In this document: in pieces, positions 8,360 through 16,713 of the stretch
Numbering within the stretch: position 1 is the stretch's first letter
How the letters are laid out: every line of letters starts with the position of its first letter
DNA from: a virus
Length of the DNA stretch: 38,521 bases
Strand: one strand, 5' to 3'
IMG/VR virus record: IMGVR_UViG_3300047552_000707
Coordinates: 1-38,521 of that record
The notes under the pieces: generated by a model
Database searches by the model: none
What the model saw: the letters and a program-made list of their open reading frames with translations, nothing else
Told to the model about the DNA's origin: nothing
Position numbers and translations under genes: made by a program

Positions 8360-8932
8360 ATGACTCTAAACGTAGTGCGCGCAGAGCGCGCCGACATCGT
8401 ACCGATTGACGAGTGTATCTATCACCCGCGCGGTGAAGTTATCGCGCCGACTGAACGTAACTACGTGACGCGAGCAAATAGCGAAGCGGCACGAAAGGCG
8501 CGCGAGTATTCGTTTAGGCTGAGTGATGCGATCATAGCAAGCCATCAATCCGGCGAAACTGAGTTGCCTCCCGCACCACTGCGACATTTCTTCGCAGACG
8601 GAGTATATTTGCGGGAATTATTCATGCCTGCGGGTATGGTTGGAATCGCGATGATTCACAAGCATGAGCATATCGTCCATGTGTCATACGGTGATTTCTT
8701 CATCGTGGACGGTGAGACTAAACAGCGCATGACCGGGACGCATACGTTTATATCGCCACCAGGAGCTAAGCGTAACTTTATTGTCCTGGCTGATACGTTG
8801 ATCTCTACCATACACAAGATGCGCGACCCGGAAGACCGCGACATAGAATCAGTGGAAAACACTTTCTTTTGCACAACTGAGGAAGCGTTTCAGGAATATC
8901 TAGCGTTGTGTACTGATAACGAAATGGTGTAG
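8360..8932 (+). CDS. Cupin-fold protein
   Basis: About 190 residues from ATG 8360 (GGTGG just upstream; another in-frame ATG lies at 8348 inside the previous gene). The second half has the double-stranded beta-helix pattern of cupins: IHKHEHIVHVSYGDFFIVDGE (the HxH metal motif with the following Gly turn), then TFISPPGAKRNFIV, where the usual second-motif His is replaced by Arg/Lys. This places a small, possibly metal-binding cupin among tail genes. Such genes occur in some podoviruses; a role in virion assembly or in modifying a small molecule or glycan cannot be told apart from sequence. Confidence 0.75.
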   Translation: MTLNVVRAERADIVPIDECIYHPRGEVIAPTERNYVTRANSEAARKAREYSFRLSDAIIASHQSGETELPPAPLRHFFADGVYLRELFMPAGMVGIAMIHKHEHIVHVSYGDFFIVDGETKQRMTGTHTFISPPGAKRNFIVLADTLISTIHKMRDPEDRDIESVENTFFCTTEEAFQEYLALCTDNEMV

Positions 8933-8934
8933 CG

Positions 8935-9618
8935 ATGGCAGGATTATTTACAGCGGTTGGATTATCAGCGGCGGCTGGCCTTGCCGGATCGCTCGCTAGC
9001 GGCGCAATGCAGTCAAGCTCGGCCAAGAGCGGTCAAAAGGCCGCGCAGCAAGCCTCACTATGGGGCTGGAACGAGGGTAAGCCGTATTACGATGCGTCGC
9101 AATCTCTTATGGCGCCTTATACCCAGCTTGGCAATGATGCCATGTGGCAGTTCGAAAATTGGCTAGGGAATAAGGGAAACGTCAACGCGGCGAGTAACGC
9201 ATTCTGGCAACCTCCGAATATGCGCTCGGCTGCGGATGCGGCGGGACTCGACTATAACGCGATTGTGCATCAGATCGGGCCGGAAGACCTCAAGGCGTTA
9301 ACCGGCTACACACCGCAAGAGGCGTTCGCGCCGATCACGCGCGGGCAGCTTGGTGAGTTTACCGGGCTTAACGCGGAGAAGGCGCTCAGCGGTTACAGTC
9401 CGCGCGATGTGCAGGATTTAGCCGGATTGAACCTAAAGGGCTTGTTTGGCTCGGTCGGTAGCACGGCGCTAAAAAGTCCGAAGAAACAGACCGGCCAGGC
9501 GGCACTTAAACCAGCGCAACGGTCAAATTTCGACAAGCTTCACGGGCTAGCGCAGCAGGGAAAGCTAAACGATACCCAGCAGAAAAACTACCTCCGTTTA
9601 CTCGGCAAAATGGGTTAA
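8935..9618 (+). CDS. Putative ejection (internal virion) protein, N-terminal half of a split family
   Basis: 227 residues. The N terminus (AVGLSAAAGLAGSLASGAM) is a Gly/Ala-rich amphipathic or membrane-inserting segment followed by a helical region (GQKAAQQASLWGWNEGKPYYDASQ, APYTQLGNDAMW) typical of DNA-transfer proteins that leave the capsid ahead of DNA. The middle has short LTGYTPQE / LSGYSPRD helical repeats; the end carries KLHGLAQQGKLNDTQQKNY, a motif repeated in the next protein. In many phages these parts and the downstream PSYQF...RSAAARGG region lie on a single polypeptide. Likely counterpart of P22 gp7/gp20 by position. Confidence 0.7.
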   Translation: MAGLFTAVGLSAAAGLAGSLASGAMQSSSAKSGQKAAQQASLWGWNEGKPYYDASQSLMAPYTQLGNDAMWQFENWLGNKGNVNAASNAFWQPPNMRSAADAAGLDYNAIVHQIGPEDLKALTGYTPQEAFAPITRGQLGEFTGLNAEKALSGYSPRDVQDLAGLNLKGLFGSVGSTALKSPKKQTGQAALKPAQRSNFDKLHGLAQQGKLNDTQQKNYLRLLGKMG

Positions 9619-9622
9619 TCCA

Positions 9623-11593
9623 ATGGCACTCAGCGCAAAAAAGCAGAAAAAGTTAGCCGGTCTAGCGGACAAGGTAGTTGCTGGACAGCCGCTATCGGAG
9701 AAGGAACAAAAATCGTTCTCGACCCTTTCAGGTAGCACTCCACAGTCGATCATGCCGACCGTCAACGGGCCAGCGCCAAATGTCAAGACACCGACTCCGA
9801 ACGCAGGAAGCGCAGCACAGGGCGGCATGGCGAATATGCCTGCCCTTACGAATGGTGGCACCAAGCCGAAGGTGAAGGCAGCCGGAAACGTAGTTCCGGC
9901 CGGTACGGGCGGCATTAAGCCGTCGAAGGGCAACCAAGGCGGCAGCCAGGGCGCGGGTAATGTTAAAGGCAATGCGGGACAAGGTAACGCCGGGAACGGT
10001 GGCGGGTTTGGCCCGAACAAGCAGGAATCGCTTGCTAAGCTCTCGGCGATGCAGCAATCAGGCGCACCGCTATCACCGAAACAACAGCAGCGTCTTACCT
10101 CGCTCCAGGGTGATGCGGCGGCTGCCGGTGGTAAGAAAGGCAAGAACGCACTCGGCGGGCCGAACAGTGTAGCAGGCCAAGACTTTAAGATGCCGAAGGC
10201 GCTAACGAATCCGAACGCGCCTAACGTCAAGTTTGACTATAAGCCGCAGCAAGTACAGTCGCAGGATGTGAGGTTCAACTACGCGCCGCAGCAGGTTAGC
10301 TCACAGAACGTCAGTTATGACTACACACCGGAGCAGGTAGCGGCGCAAGCGCCTGGGATGGAGCAGTTCAATCCAGGCAACTTGCAGGATATCGCGTCAT
10401 CGCTCGGGCTGGATTTCGGCGCACTGACCAAGGGGCTATCCGCTCAGGATTACCTAGCGAACCAAGACCCGTCCTATCAGTTCCAGCAAGACGAAGCACA
10501 AAAGGCTATCGAGCGCAGTGCAGCGGCGCGCGGTGGTGCCCTCGGCGGCGGGACGATGAAGGCGCTGCAGGATCGCGCCAGCCAGGTTGCGGCGCTTGAC
10601 TATCAGAACGCTTTCGCGCGTGATATGGCGAATCGCCAGCTTGGCCTGAATCAGGTTCAGAACCAGTTTGGCAATGACCTGGCGGGATGGAGCGCAAACG
10701 CGGGTTATGACGTGAGCAATCGCGGCATGGATCTCAATGCGCAGATGGCGAACCAGAACGCCGGACTGCAGGCTAGCCAGTACGGACTACAGGCAGGGCT
10801 AGCCAATGCTTCGAACGCATTGCAAGCCGGGATGGCCAATCAGTCCGCTGGACTCGATGCCGCAGGAATGAGCCTACAGGCGCGTCTAGCGAGCGCAAAC
10901 AACGCACTACAGGCCGGTATAGCCAACCAGGGCGCGGGGCTTGACGCGGCTGGAATGCGGCTTAATTCGCGGCTTGCTAACGTGAGCAACGATCTACAGG
11001 CGCGCTCGCTAGCCGGTAACAACATGCGCGCGCAGTGGGATGCGCAGATGAACAACCGGGCACAGAATCTTAGCGCGCTTAACGACACGTTTAACCGCGA
11101 TCTAGCGGCGAAGAACTTCGGCTTGCAAGGCATCCAGACTGCGGCGGGACTCAAGCAACAGGACTTTAACAACAACATGACGTCGCTCGGCTTTGCCGCC
11201 GACTTGCTCAACAGTAACCGGAACTCGGCTCAGAATTCGCAAGGATTCGGACTCGGAATGCTGCAGGGCAACCAAGCGCAGCAGACGGGGCTTGCGAATT
11301 CCTGGCTGAATAACGACTGGACTAACCGCAATTGGCAAACGTCAACGCTCGGGAGTCTGCTCAATACCGGCTATGGCGCAAGCGGCACAATGGGCAACAA
11401 CGCGATCAATCGCGCAGGTCAGGCGCAAAACGCTGCATCCGGCTACGGTAATGCGGCTATGAACGGCGCACTGGCTAGCGGCGCGGCATGGGGCAATGCA
11501 ATGCAGGGTGCCGGTAACGCGATCAGTAACGGCGTTGATTCGTACATGATGGGTAGTTACATGAACTACAAATACCCCGGCATCTTTGGGTGA
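9623..11593 (+). CDS. Putative ejection protein with Asn/Gln/Ala-rich helical repeats
   Basis: 656 residues, very poor in aromatics, rich in Asn, Gln, Ala and Gly. It opens with KLAGLADKVVAGQPLSEKEQ and later KLSAMQQSGAPLSPKQQQ, echoing the end of the preceding protein. Residues about 203-245 hold three tandem FDYxPQQVxSQ units. About residue 275-340 is the family core (DPSYQFQQDEAQKAIERSAA, then RGGALGGGTMKAL). Residues 370-480 are about 33-residue repeats built on LQAGLANxxxALQAG. These features fit an internal head protein ejected into the cell envelope with the DNA. It lies 4 nt after the previous stop and overlaps the next gene region, so the set is co-translated. Confidence 0.7.
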   Translation: MALSAKKQKKLAGLADKVVAGQPLSEKEQKSFSTLSGSTPQSIMPTVNGPAPNVKTPTPNAGSAAQGGMANMPALTNGGTKPKVKAAGNVVPAGTGGIKPSKGNQGGSQGAGNVKGNAGQGNAGNGGGFGPNKQESLAKLSAMQQSGAPLSPKQQQRLTSLQGDAAAAGGKKGKNALGGPNSVAGQDFKMPKALTNPNAPNVKFDYKPQQVQSQDVRFNYAPQQVSSQNVSYDYTPEQVAAQAPGMEQFNPGNLQDIASSLGLDFGALTKGLSAQDYLANQDPSYQFQQDEAQKAIERSAAARGGALGGGTMKALQDRASQVAALDYQNAFARDMANRQLGLNQVQNQFGNDLAGWSANAGYDVSNRGMDLNAQMANQNAGLQASQYGLQAGLANASNALQAGMANQSAGLDAAGMSLQARLASANNALQAGIANQGAGLDAAGMRLNSRLANVSNDLQARSLAGNNMRAQWDAQMNNRAQNLSALNDTFNRDLAAKNFGLQGIQTAAGLKQQDFNNNMTSLGFAADLLNSNRNSAQNSQGFGLGMLQGNQAQQTGLANSWLNNDWTNRNWQTSTLGSLLNTGYGASGTMGNNAINRAGQAQNAASGYGNAAMNGALASGAAWGNAMQGAGNAISNGVDSYMMGSYMNYKYPGIFG

Positions 11594-11597
11594 CAAA

Positions 11598-12719
11598 ATG
11601 GCACTATCCGACACGTTTTTCCGCATTGCCTCACTGGAAGAAGCCGACCGGCGCAATAAGATTCTGGAGCAGGACAGGCTAGACGACGAGGAAGAACGGA
11701 AACGCAAGGCGGCAATCCAGCAGGTTGCGGTTAAGAAGATGATGGCGGCGGACCTTGTACGGCGCGCCAAGGCATCCGGGCTGGAAGGGCCGGATCTTGA
11801 GAATAAGCTAATGGAACTGTTACCGGCCTATCAGGCTGTATACTCGAAAATCGGTGGCGACCTCGGATTTTCCTCGCCTGGTGAAATCATCGCAGCAGGC
11901 GGCACCGACCCGGCAGAGGAAGAAGCGCGAGCGGAAGCACTCAAGACACAGGCTAATCTCCGAGAGCGCAGCAAATACGGAGAAACCGCACTAGATAAGT
12001 TCGGACTCGGCGTGCTAGAGGATCAGCGCGGCAAGCTACCGCCAGGATTTAGAATCGGCAAGGACGGTGGCGCTGAGCGCATACCGGGACTCGAAACGCC
12101 GGAACAGGAACTAGAACGGCAGTTGCGTCTTAAGGATAAGGACCTGCAAGGGCAGTTTGCCATGGAGGATAAGCGGCACAAGTACCGGCTAGCCGAAGAA
12201 CAGGCTAAGCTGAGCGGCGCACCGAAGCCGCCGACGTATGAGCAGGGCCGCGCGTCATCGTTCCTTGATCGGATGCGCTCTGCATCCTCTGTTATTGAGG
12301 ACTTGGCCGGGAAGGGGTACGCGCCCGATATGGGATTCGGTATCGCGTCCAAGATGGGCGGCATAAACGAAACGCTGGGCCGCTCGCGCTATGCGTCAAT
12401 GGACCCGAACGGTCAACAGTGGGCGCAAGCGGAGGATCAATTCGTTAACGCACTGCTACGCTCGGATACCGGCGCGGCTTACAAGGATATGGAAGTCAAC
12501 GACCTAAAGGCGCAGTTCTTTCCGCGTGCCGGTGACTCGCCCGAAGTCATCGCGCAGAAGCGCACGGCACGGTCGGACCTGATGGACGGAATGCAGCCGA
12601 TGACAGGCGCACGGATGCAACCAGGCACGGGGCGCAAACCGTTGCCGCCTGGCTTTACCGAACTACCCGACGGCAGGGTACGCGGTCCAGACGGACGGAC
12701 GTATAGGTACGCACAATGA
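11598..12719 (+). CDS. Putative ejection or internal virion protein, helical
   Basis: About 373 residues from ATG 11598 (GGGTG 6 nt upstream; a TTG 12 bases earlier is in frame but overlaps the previous gene). The protein is highly charged and helical at the N terminus (EEADRRNKILEQDRLDDEEE) with probable coiled coils to about residue 210 (LERQLRLKDKDLQG). A globular part (EDQFVNALLRSDTGAAYKD, ARSDLMDGMQPM) resembles parts of podoviral internal core proteins. It ends with a short LPDGRVRGPDGRTYRY tail. Stop overlaps the next ATG (ATGA). Position corresponds to P22 gp20. Confidence 0.65.
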   Translation: MALSDTFFRIASLEEADRRNKILEQDRLDDEEERKRKAAIQQVAVKKMMAADLVRRAKASGLEGPDLENKLMELLPAYQAVYSKIGGDLGFSSPGEIIAAGGTDPAEEEARAEALKTQANLRERSKYGETALDKFGLGVLEDQRGKLPPGFRIGKDGGAERIPGLETPEQELERQLRLKDKDLQGQFAMEDKRHKYRLAEEQAKLSGAPKPPTYEQGRASSFLDRMRSASSVIEDLAGKGYAPDMGFGIASKMGGINETLGRSRYASMDPNGQQWAQAEDQFVNALLRSDTGAAYKDMEVNDLKAQFFPRAGDSPEVIAQKRTARSDLMDGMQPMTGARMQPGTGRKPLPPGFTELPDGRVRGPDGRTYRYAQ

Positions 12720-14797
12720 GCGCGATTGATCGGCTGATATGGGACCGTCTAGCAGCCTACGGGATGCCAGCGCATCACGCGGCTGGCATCCTCGGCAACT
12801 TCGTTCAGGAATCAGGGCTGCGACCGGACATCGAAAACGGTATCGGTGCGTATGGGCTGGGTCAGTGGCTTGGACCTCGGCGGAAGGCGCTAGAGGACTA
12901 CGCGAGTAAGCAGGGGCGGAACGCATCCGACCCGGAACTACAAACTGATTTCTTGATCCACGAACTCAATGGCAGCGAGTCGAAAGCCGCGCGTGCGTTG
13001 CAAGCGGCGACGACACCCGCAGAGGCTGCGACCATCTTTCGGGCCGCATACGAGCGACCCGGTAAGCATGAGGCGAACGACCCGCGCAGAATCAAAGCGG
13101 CTCAGAGTTTCTTCGAACGGTTCAGTCCGATCAGTTCAGCCAGTGCAGACGAGTTTAACCCGGCTGACTACGGCTTAGTGCCGGACGAAACGCCGACCGC
13201 TGATGACGAACGCGCAATGTTCGACAAGGTAACGGCTGAGCAGCAGTTCAACCCGGCAGAGTATGGGCTTGTGCCGGATGACGAGCCGGTACAGCAGCCA
13301 CGCGAAATGAAGGCGTTCCCAGATCCCATGACCGGGAGTATCGGGGATTTCTTCTCCGGCGCTGGATCATCGCTAGCCAGGCAAGGCCAAGGGCTGATGG
13401 AAGGCTTGCACGGCGCTGGGCGCGCTATGGGCATGGCTGATAATCCCGCGTTCGCGGATATGCCGTTGCTCTCTCCGGAAAAGCTCAAGCTACTCGGCGC
13501 GACTCTCAAGCGTGATTCGCAGATGGGAGAAGCCGGTGCCGTTGCTGGCGATCTCGCTCCGTTCCTGGCTATGTCTCCCGCGTTCGGTGTCGCGTACTCT
13601 GCGGCGGCGACTCCCGGCGACATGGGCGACCGTGCGACCGCTGCAGGCTTGTCCGCAGCCGGTGCGGGTGTCGGCTCAGGACTCGCGCGCATGATACGCG
13701 GCTTTACCCCGTCCGCTGCAGCGCAAACGCTCATGGGCGAGGGCGTTACTCCGACCGTTGGCCAGGGTATCGAGCAGGGCGTGCTAGGCCGCGCTATTCG
13801 TCGCGGCGAGGAAGCCAGTACGTCACTACCGCTTGCAGGCGCAACGACCCGTAGTGCGCGCAGTAGGGCGGCTGAACAATGGACCCGCGCGGTACTTGGC
13901 CGTGCAGAGGGGGACATCGCGCCGGGGATTTCGATCAGTGCAAACGGGTTGCAGGGTAACGAGGCAATCCTGTCGCTACGGCAGTCGTTTAACAACGCAT
14001 ATGATACCGTGTTGCAGGGGCAAGCCTTGCCGCTTGATCCTAAGCTAGGCCAGGTCATTGATAGCGTGATAGATGACCCGAAGCTATTCATCAATCCAGA
14101 AGGCCGCGCATGGGCTAAGCAGTACATCGGCTCGCAGGTTAGCGCATTATCGCCGCAAGGCGGCATCGTACCGGCAGGCCAGTTAAAGCGCGTATCGGAC
14201 GAAATAGCCAGCAAGGGCGCATCCATGCTGAAATCGCAGAGCCAGCAGGAAGTCGATATAGGCCGCGCCTTGCTAGAAGCAGAGGGCGTTATGTCGCAGC
14301 ACATTGACGACAATCTATCGCCTGAACTGCGCGGCATCATGGCTGAAATTGACACACGCTACGCTAATTTCAAACGTATCCAGCGAGCAGCAGCAACGAC
14401 CAGGGACGCAGAGGGACACTTTACCCCAGCAGACTTGCACCGCTCCGTTAAGATGCTGGACACGTCGCGAGACCGTGCGCGCTTTGCCGAAGGTGGCGCA
14501 CTGTTGCAGGACCTTTCCTCGGCAGGCAAGGCGGTTATCCCTGAAACGCTCGGTGAATCCGGTACTACTCCGCGCGCACTAGTCGCCAAGCTCGCAGCCG
14601 GTGGCGTAGAGGGCGCGGGGCTTATCTCGGACGCTGCAACCTACGGCAGTCTAGCCGCACTGATGGGGGCCGGTGCCCGTGAACCGATCCAGCGCGCACT
14701 ACTCGGAGGCTATGGCTGGCAACGTCCTGTATCCGAATGGGCTAGCGGCTGGATGCCGCAGGTAGGCTCGGGGCTTGGGTACGATTTCGCAAACTAA
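12716..14797 (+). CDS. Large ejection protein with N-terminal phage tail lysozyme domain
   Basis: 693 residues. Residues about 5-130 have the pattern of the phage tail lysozyme family: HHAAGILGNFVQESGLRP with Glu in the catalytic-type position, then GIGAYGLGQWLGPRRKALEDY, the Gly-Gln-Trp block of muramidases. This domain would cut peptidoglycan during DNA entry. Two FNPADYGLVPDE / FNPAEYGLVPDD linker repeats follow (about 148 and 182), then a long Ala/Gly-rich region with hydrophobic stretches (residues 255-330) that may enter the membrane, and helical segments to the end. It occupies the place of P22 gp16. Its stop codon shares bases with the stop of the opposing gene at 14794. Confidence 0.8.
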   Translation: MSAIDRLIWDRLAAYGMPAHHAAGILGNFVQESGLRPDIENGIGAYGLGQWLGPRRKALEDYASKQGRNASDPELQTDFLIHELNGSESKAARALQAATTPAEAATIFRAAYERPGKHEANDPRRIKAAQSFFERFSPISSASADEFNPADYGLVPDETPTADDERAMFDKVTAEQQFNPAEYGLVPDDEPVQQPREMKAFPDPMTGSIGDFFSGAGSSLARQGQGLMEGLHGAGRAMGMADNPAFADMPLLSPEKLKLLGATLKRDSQMGEAGAVAGDLAPFLAMSPAFGVAYSAAATPGDMGDRATAAGLSAAGAGVGSGLARMIRGFTPSAAAQTLMGEGVTPTVGQGIEQGVLGRAIRRGEEASTSLPLAGATTRSARSRAAEQWTRAVLGRAEGDIAPGISISANGLQGNEAILSLRQSFNNAYDTVLQGQALPLDPKLGQVIDSVIDDPKLFINPEGRAWAKQYIGSQVSALSPQGGIVPAGQLKRVSDEIASKGASMLKSQSQQEVDIGRALLEAEGVMSQHIDDNLSPELRGIMAEIDTRYANFKRIQRAAATTRDAEGHFTPADLHRSVKMLDTSRDRARFAEGGALLQDLSSAGKAVIPETLGESGTTPRALVAKLAAGGVEGAGLISDAATYGSLAALMGAGAREPIQRALLGGYGWQRPVSEWASGWMPQVGSGLGYDFAN

Positions 14798-15096
14798 TCA
14801 TCATCAAACAGGATGCCGCGTCGGAACTCTCCAAACGTGACGCGCGGCATCATGCCTGGCTCGAATTCCATCGCGTTCAGTTGATCGACACCCCGCAGGC
14901 GCGTGATAGTTCCGTTCAGGATTCTAACGTCGCCGTCCATGTTGATCGTGTTCGCGTTGATTTGCCGCTGGTTCCCGTAGCCGGTAACGCTGCCATAAGT
15001 GAACGTCGGGCGTCCGGTGTTAAGGTCGATTGTGGTTGCGCTGAATTCGCCCGCTTGCGCGGCGAACGACAGCGCGAGGATTGCTAGTGCTTTCAT
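14794..15096 (-). CDS. Small exported protein at the end of the left operon
   Basis: 100 residues with a clean signal peptide (MKALAILALSFAAQA, cleavage before GEF). The mature part is a run of short beta-strand repeats (NANTINMDGDVRILNGTITR) followed by an acidic end. A strong Shine-Dalgarno (GAGG, 8 nt) and an ATGA overlap with the upstream gene support expression. As a periplasmic product of an accessory gene at the distal end of the early-left operon it may be a lysogenic-conversion or superinfection-exclusion factor (inference). No family recognised. Confidence 0.75.
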   Translation of the reverse strand: MKALAILALSFAAQAGEFSATTIDLNTGRPTFTYGSVTGYGNQRQINANTINMDGDVRILNGTITRLRGVDQLNAMEFEPGMMPRVTFGEFRRGILFDDD

Positions 15097-15305
15097 CGTC
15101 TTTCCCTCGCTGAGTCATAGGCCAGGTCGCCCGCAACCATACACGGGTTGCATTCGTGCCATTCGTTTCCGTGCGGGCATAGTTTCGGCATGGTTGGCGG
15201 TTCAATCTCTCCAATATAGTAAGACTCACGGTCAGGATCGTCGGCAAAAAAATACTCGTCTTCGCTGTAGTCTTCATCGGGAGGATCATTCCACCAATCG
15301 TTCAT
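15093..15305 (-). CDS. Small acidic protein with Cys/His knuckle
   Basis: 70 residues. The first 35 are strongly acidic and aromatic (WWNDPPDEDYSEDEYFF); the second half contains CPHGNEWHECNPC, a C-x8-C-x2-C arrangement with His that could bind zinc. AGGTG lies 5 nt before the ATG, and both ends overlap neighbours as ATGA. The acidic, DNA-mimic-like N terminus invites comparison with small anti-host proteins, but function is unknown. Confidence 0.7.
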   Translation of the reverse strand: MNDWWNDPPDEDYSEDEYFFADDPDRESYYIGEIEPPTMPKLCPHGNEWHECNPCMVAGDLAYDSARERR

Positions 15306-15457
15306 GGTTTCACCTTTTGTTGTTGTCTCCGCGCCCTACTCCGACACGTTGACCCGCAGAATCGCGGGCCAGGGACGTTCAGCCGTGCGGTAGTGACCTT
15401 GCCGCAGACTGAACACGTAACCGGCCCGGTGGGCCGGTATTCGTGGGGCATTTTCAT
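15302..15457 (-). CDS. Small zinc-ribbon protein
   Basis: 51 residues from the ATG at 15457, chosen because it overlaps the upstream stop (ATGA) whereas the longer frame would begin at a GTG inside that gene. It contains a C-x2-C (TCSVCGKVT) and a second C-x3-C (FCGSTCRSR) about 20 residues on, followed by a basic tail (RSRARRQQQKVK), the layout of a small zinc ribbon that could bind nucleic acid. Translationally coupled on both sides. Confidence 0.65.
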   Translation of the reverse strand: MKMPHEYRPTGPVTCSVCGKVTTARLNVPGPRFCGSTCRSRARRQQQKVKP

Positions 15458-15645
15458 CGCTTTGCTGAAGGAAGATCGGACCACTCGGCATATTGCTCTG
15501 CGCCGTGCTGACCTTGCCAGCAGATTCCGGCATGATCTTGCCTTGCTGATTCCCTCTCTACTCCGAACCGCAACACTGCGCGCGTATATGCTTCGCGCTT
15601 GCTGATCGGGCCAAGGCTCGGAATGTTGTAGTAGCGTGCGTTCAT
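15454..15645 (-). CDS. Hypothetical small protein downstream of the integrase
   Basis: 63 residues with a good ribosome binding site (GGAG 7 nt before the ATG). It begins MNARYYNIPSLGPISKREAY and has one Cys and two Trp but no motif I know. It is the first of four overlapping small genes that follow the integrase on the minus strand. Confidence 0.65.
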   Translation of the reverse strand: MNARYYNIPSLGPISKREAYTRAVLRFGVERESARQDHAGICWQGQHGAEQYAEWSDLPSAKR

Positions 15646-15682
15646 GTCTCTCTCCGGTTCCAGCTTCAGGCCAATCCTTCAG

Positions 15683-15702
15683 CGTGGGTATAGTCTCCCA
15701 CG
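15683..15702. repeat. Inverted repeat between integrase and accessory genes
   Basis: CGTGGG at 15683-15688 pairs with CCCACG at 15697-15702 around an 8-nt loop. No T-run follows on either strand, so it is not a standard terminator. Because the 96-bp interval 15646-15741 lies directly beyond the integrase stop it is a place to look for attP, but no core sequence can be named without the bacterial junctions. Confidence 0.4.
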
Positions 15703-15741
15703 TCTAGCGGAACAATGCAACACTTATTTTGCGGTTGCCTG

Positions 15742-16713
15742 TCAATCAAGTTCCCGCGCGATATCCTCGGCGCTCTCCCGGTAGTAGATCATCAACGACT
15801 TGATGTCTCGATGACCGGCTATCCTGGCTAACCGTAGCACGTCAACCTTACGCGCCAGCCTAGTCAACGCTAACGCTCTCGCGTCGTGGAAGTGTAGCCC
15901 GGTAACGCCAGCGGCTTGCATAGCGCGCCGGAACGTCGAATCCCGGTTGTGTTCTATCGTGGTAAACACGCGCGCGGCTGCCAGGCCGCGCAGCTTGGCT
16001 ATCAACTCGACCGCTCGGTTGGTCAGAGGAACGTCGCGTGGATCACCATTTTTCGTTCGCGGCAAGTGCGCGACTCTGCGCGCCAGGTCAACATGCTTCC
16101 ATTCAAGCGACAGGATTTCGCCCGATCTCATAGCCGTCTCGGCTGATAGCAGGAACGCGACTGCTATCTGTTGCTTGCACGTCTCGACGGGTTCGCCCTC
16201 GTCATATCCTAGCGCGATGCAGATCCGCTCAATCTCATCATCGGTCGGTAGTCGTGTTCTCGGCCTTGGTTGTCTCGGCTTGCGCACGTCCTTTACCGGG
16301 TTGACGGAAACCAGGCGCAACTCCCGTCGTGCGTACTCGAAAACAGCCGACAGTAGCGCGAGGTAGCGGAGGGTAGACGCTGGACCGACCCCGAACGAAT
16401 CGCGCAACTGTGCTATGACTTCCGGCGTTACTGCGGCAACCGGCATGTCTGTGATAGGCTGTTGCTCAAACAGCGCAATCACTTTCGATTCCCATTGTCC
16501 TGTTATCTTTTTGCTACCGACATCGCGCATGTAGTCGGCAAACAGTGAGCGCATCGTCTTGCCGGTCGGAAGTGAGCCGGTTTCGATGCTGCGCTCAGTC
16601 TCTAGCGCCCATGCGCTAGCCTCGGACTTGAGGCGAAACGATGCAGAGCGACGAATGCCTAGCTTAAAGACCTCCGCTCGCCATTTTTCCCCCCTCTTGC
16701 GTATCGTTGCCAT
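15742..16713 (-). CDS. int: Tyrosine-family integrase
   Basis: 323 residues with the complete active site of tyrosine recombinases: Arg196 in TAMRSGEILSL, Lys221 in RTKNGDPRDVPL, His276-x-x-Arg279 in HFHDARALALTRLA, His301 in AGHRD and Tyr310 in SLMIYY. The N terminus (residues 1-60) is a short arm-binding type domain and 55-130 a SAM-like core-binding domain. It catalyses site-specific integration and, with an excisionase, excision. It lies inside the early-left operon, its start lying within the previous gene and lacking a clear ribosome site, so it is probably translated by coupling. This gene makes the phage temperate. Confidence 0.95.
   Translation of the reverse strand: MATIRKRGEKWRAEVFKLGIRRSASFRLKSEASAWALETERSIETGSLPTGKTMRSLFADYMRDVGSKKITGQWESKVIALFEQQPITDMPVAAVTPEVIAQLRDSFGVGPASTLRYLALLSAVFEYARRELRLVSVNPVKDVRKPRQPRPRTRLPTDDEIERICIALGYDEGEPVETCKQQIAVAFLLSAETAMRSGEILSLEWKHVDLARRVAHLPRTKNGDPRDVPLTNRAVELIAKLRGLAAARVFTTIEHNRDSTFRRAMQAAGVTGLHFHDARALALTRLARKVDVLRLARIAGHRDIKSLMIYYRESAEDIARELD

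Noticed and set aside
13168-14355. Long minus-strand open frame (395 codons) antisense to the tail-lysozyme ejection gene
   Set aside because: The plus-strand gene has recognisable domains, start/stop coupling and normal protein composition; the antisense frame is Ser/Pro/Ala-rich, has no ribosome site and lies against the operon direction.
15683-15702. Transcription terminator behind the integrase
   Set aside because: The 6-bp stem is not followed by a T-run on either strand; kept only as an inverted repeat.
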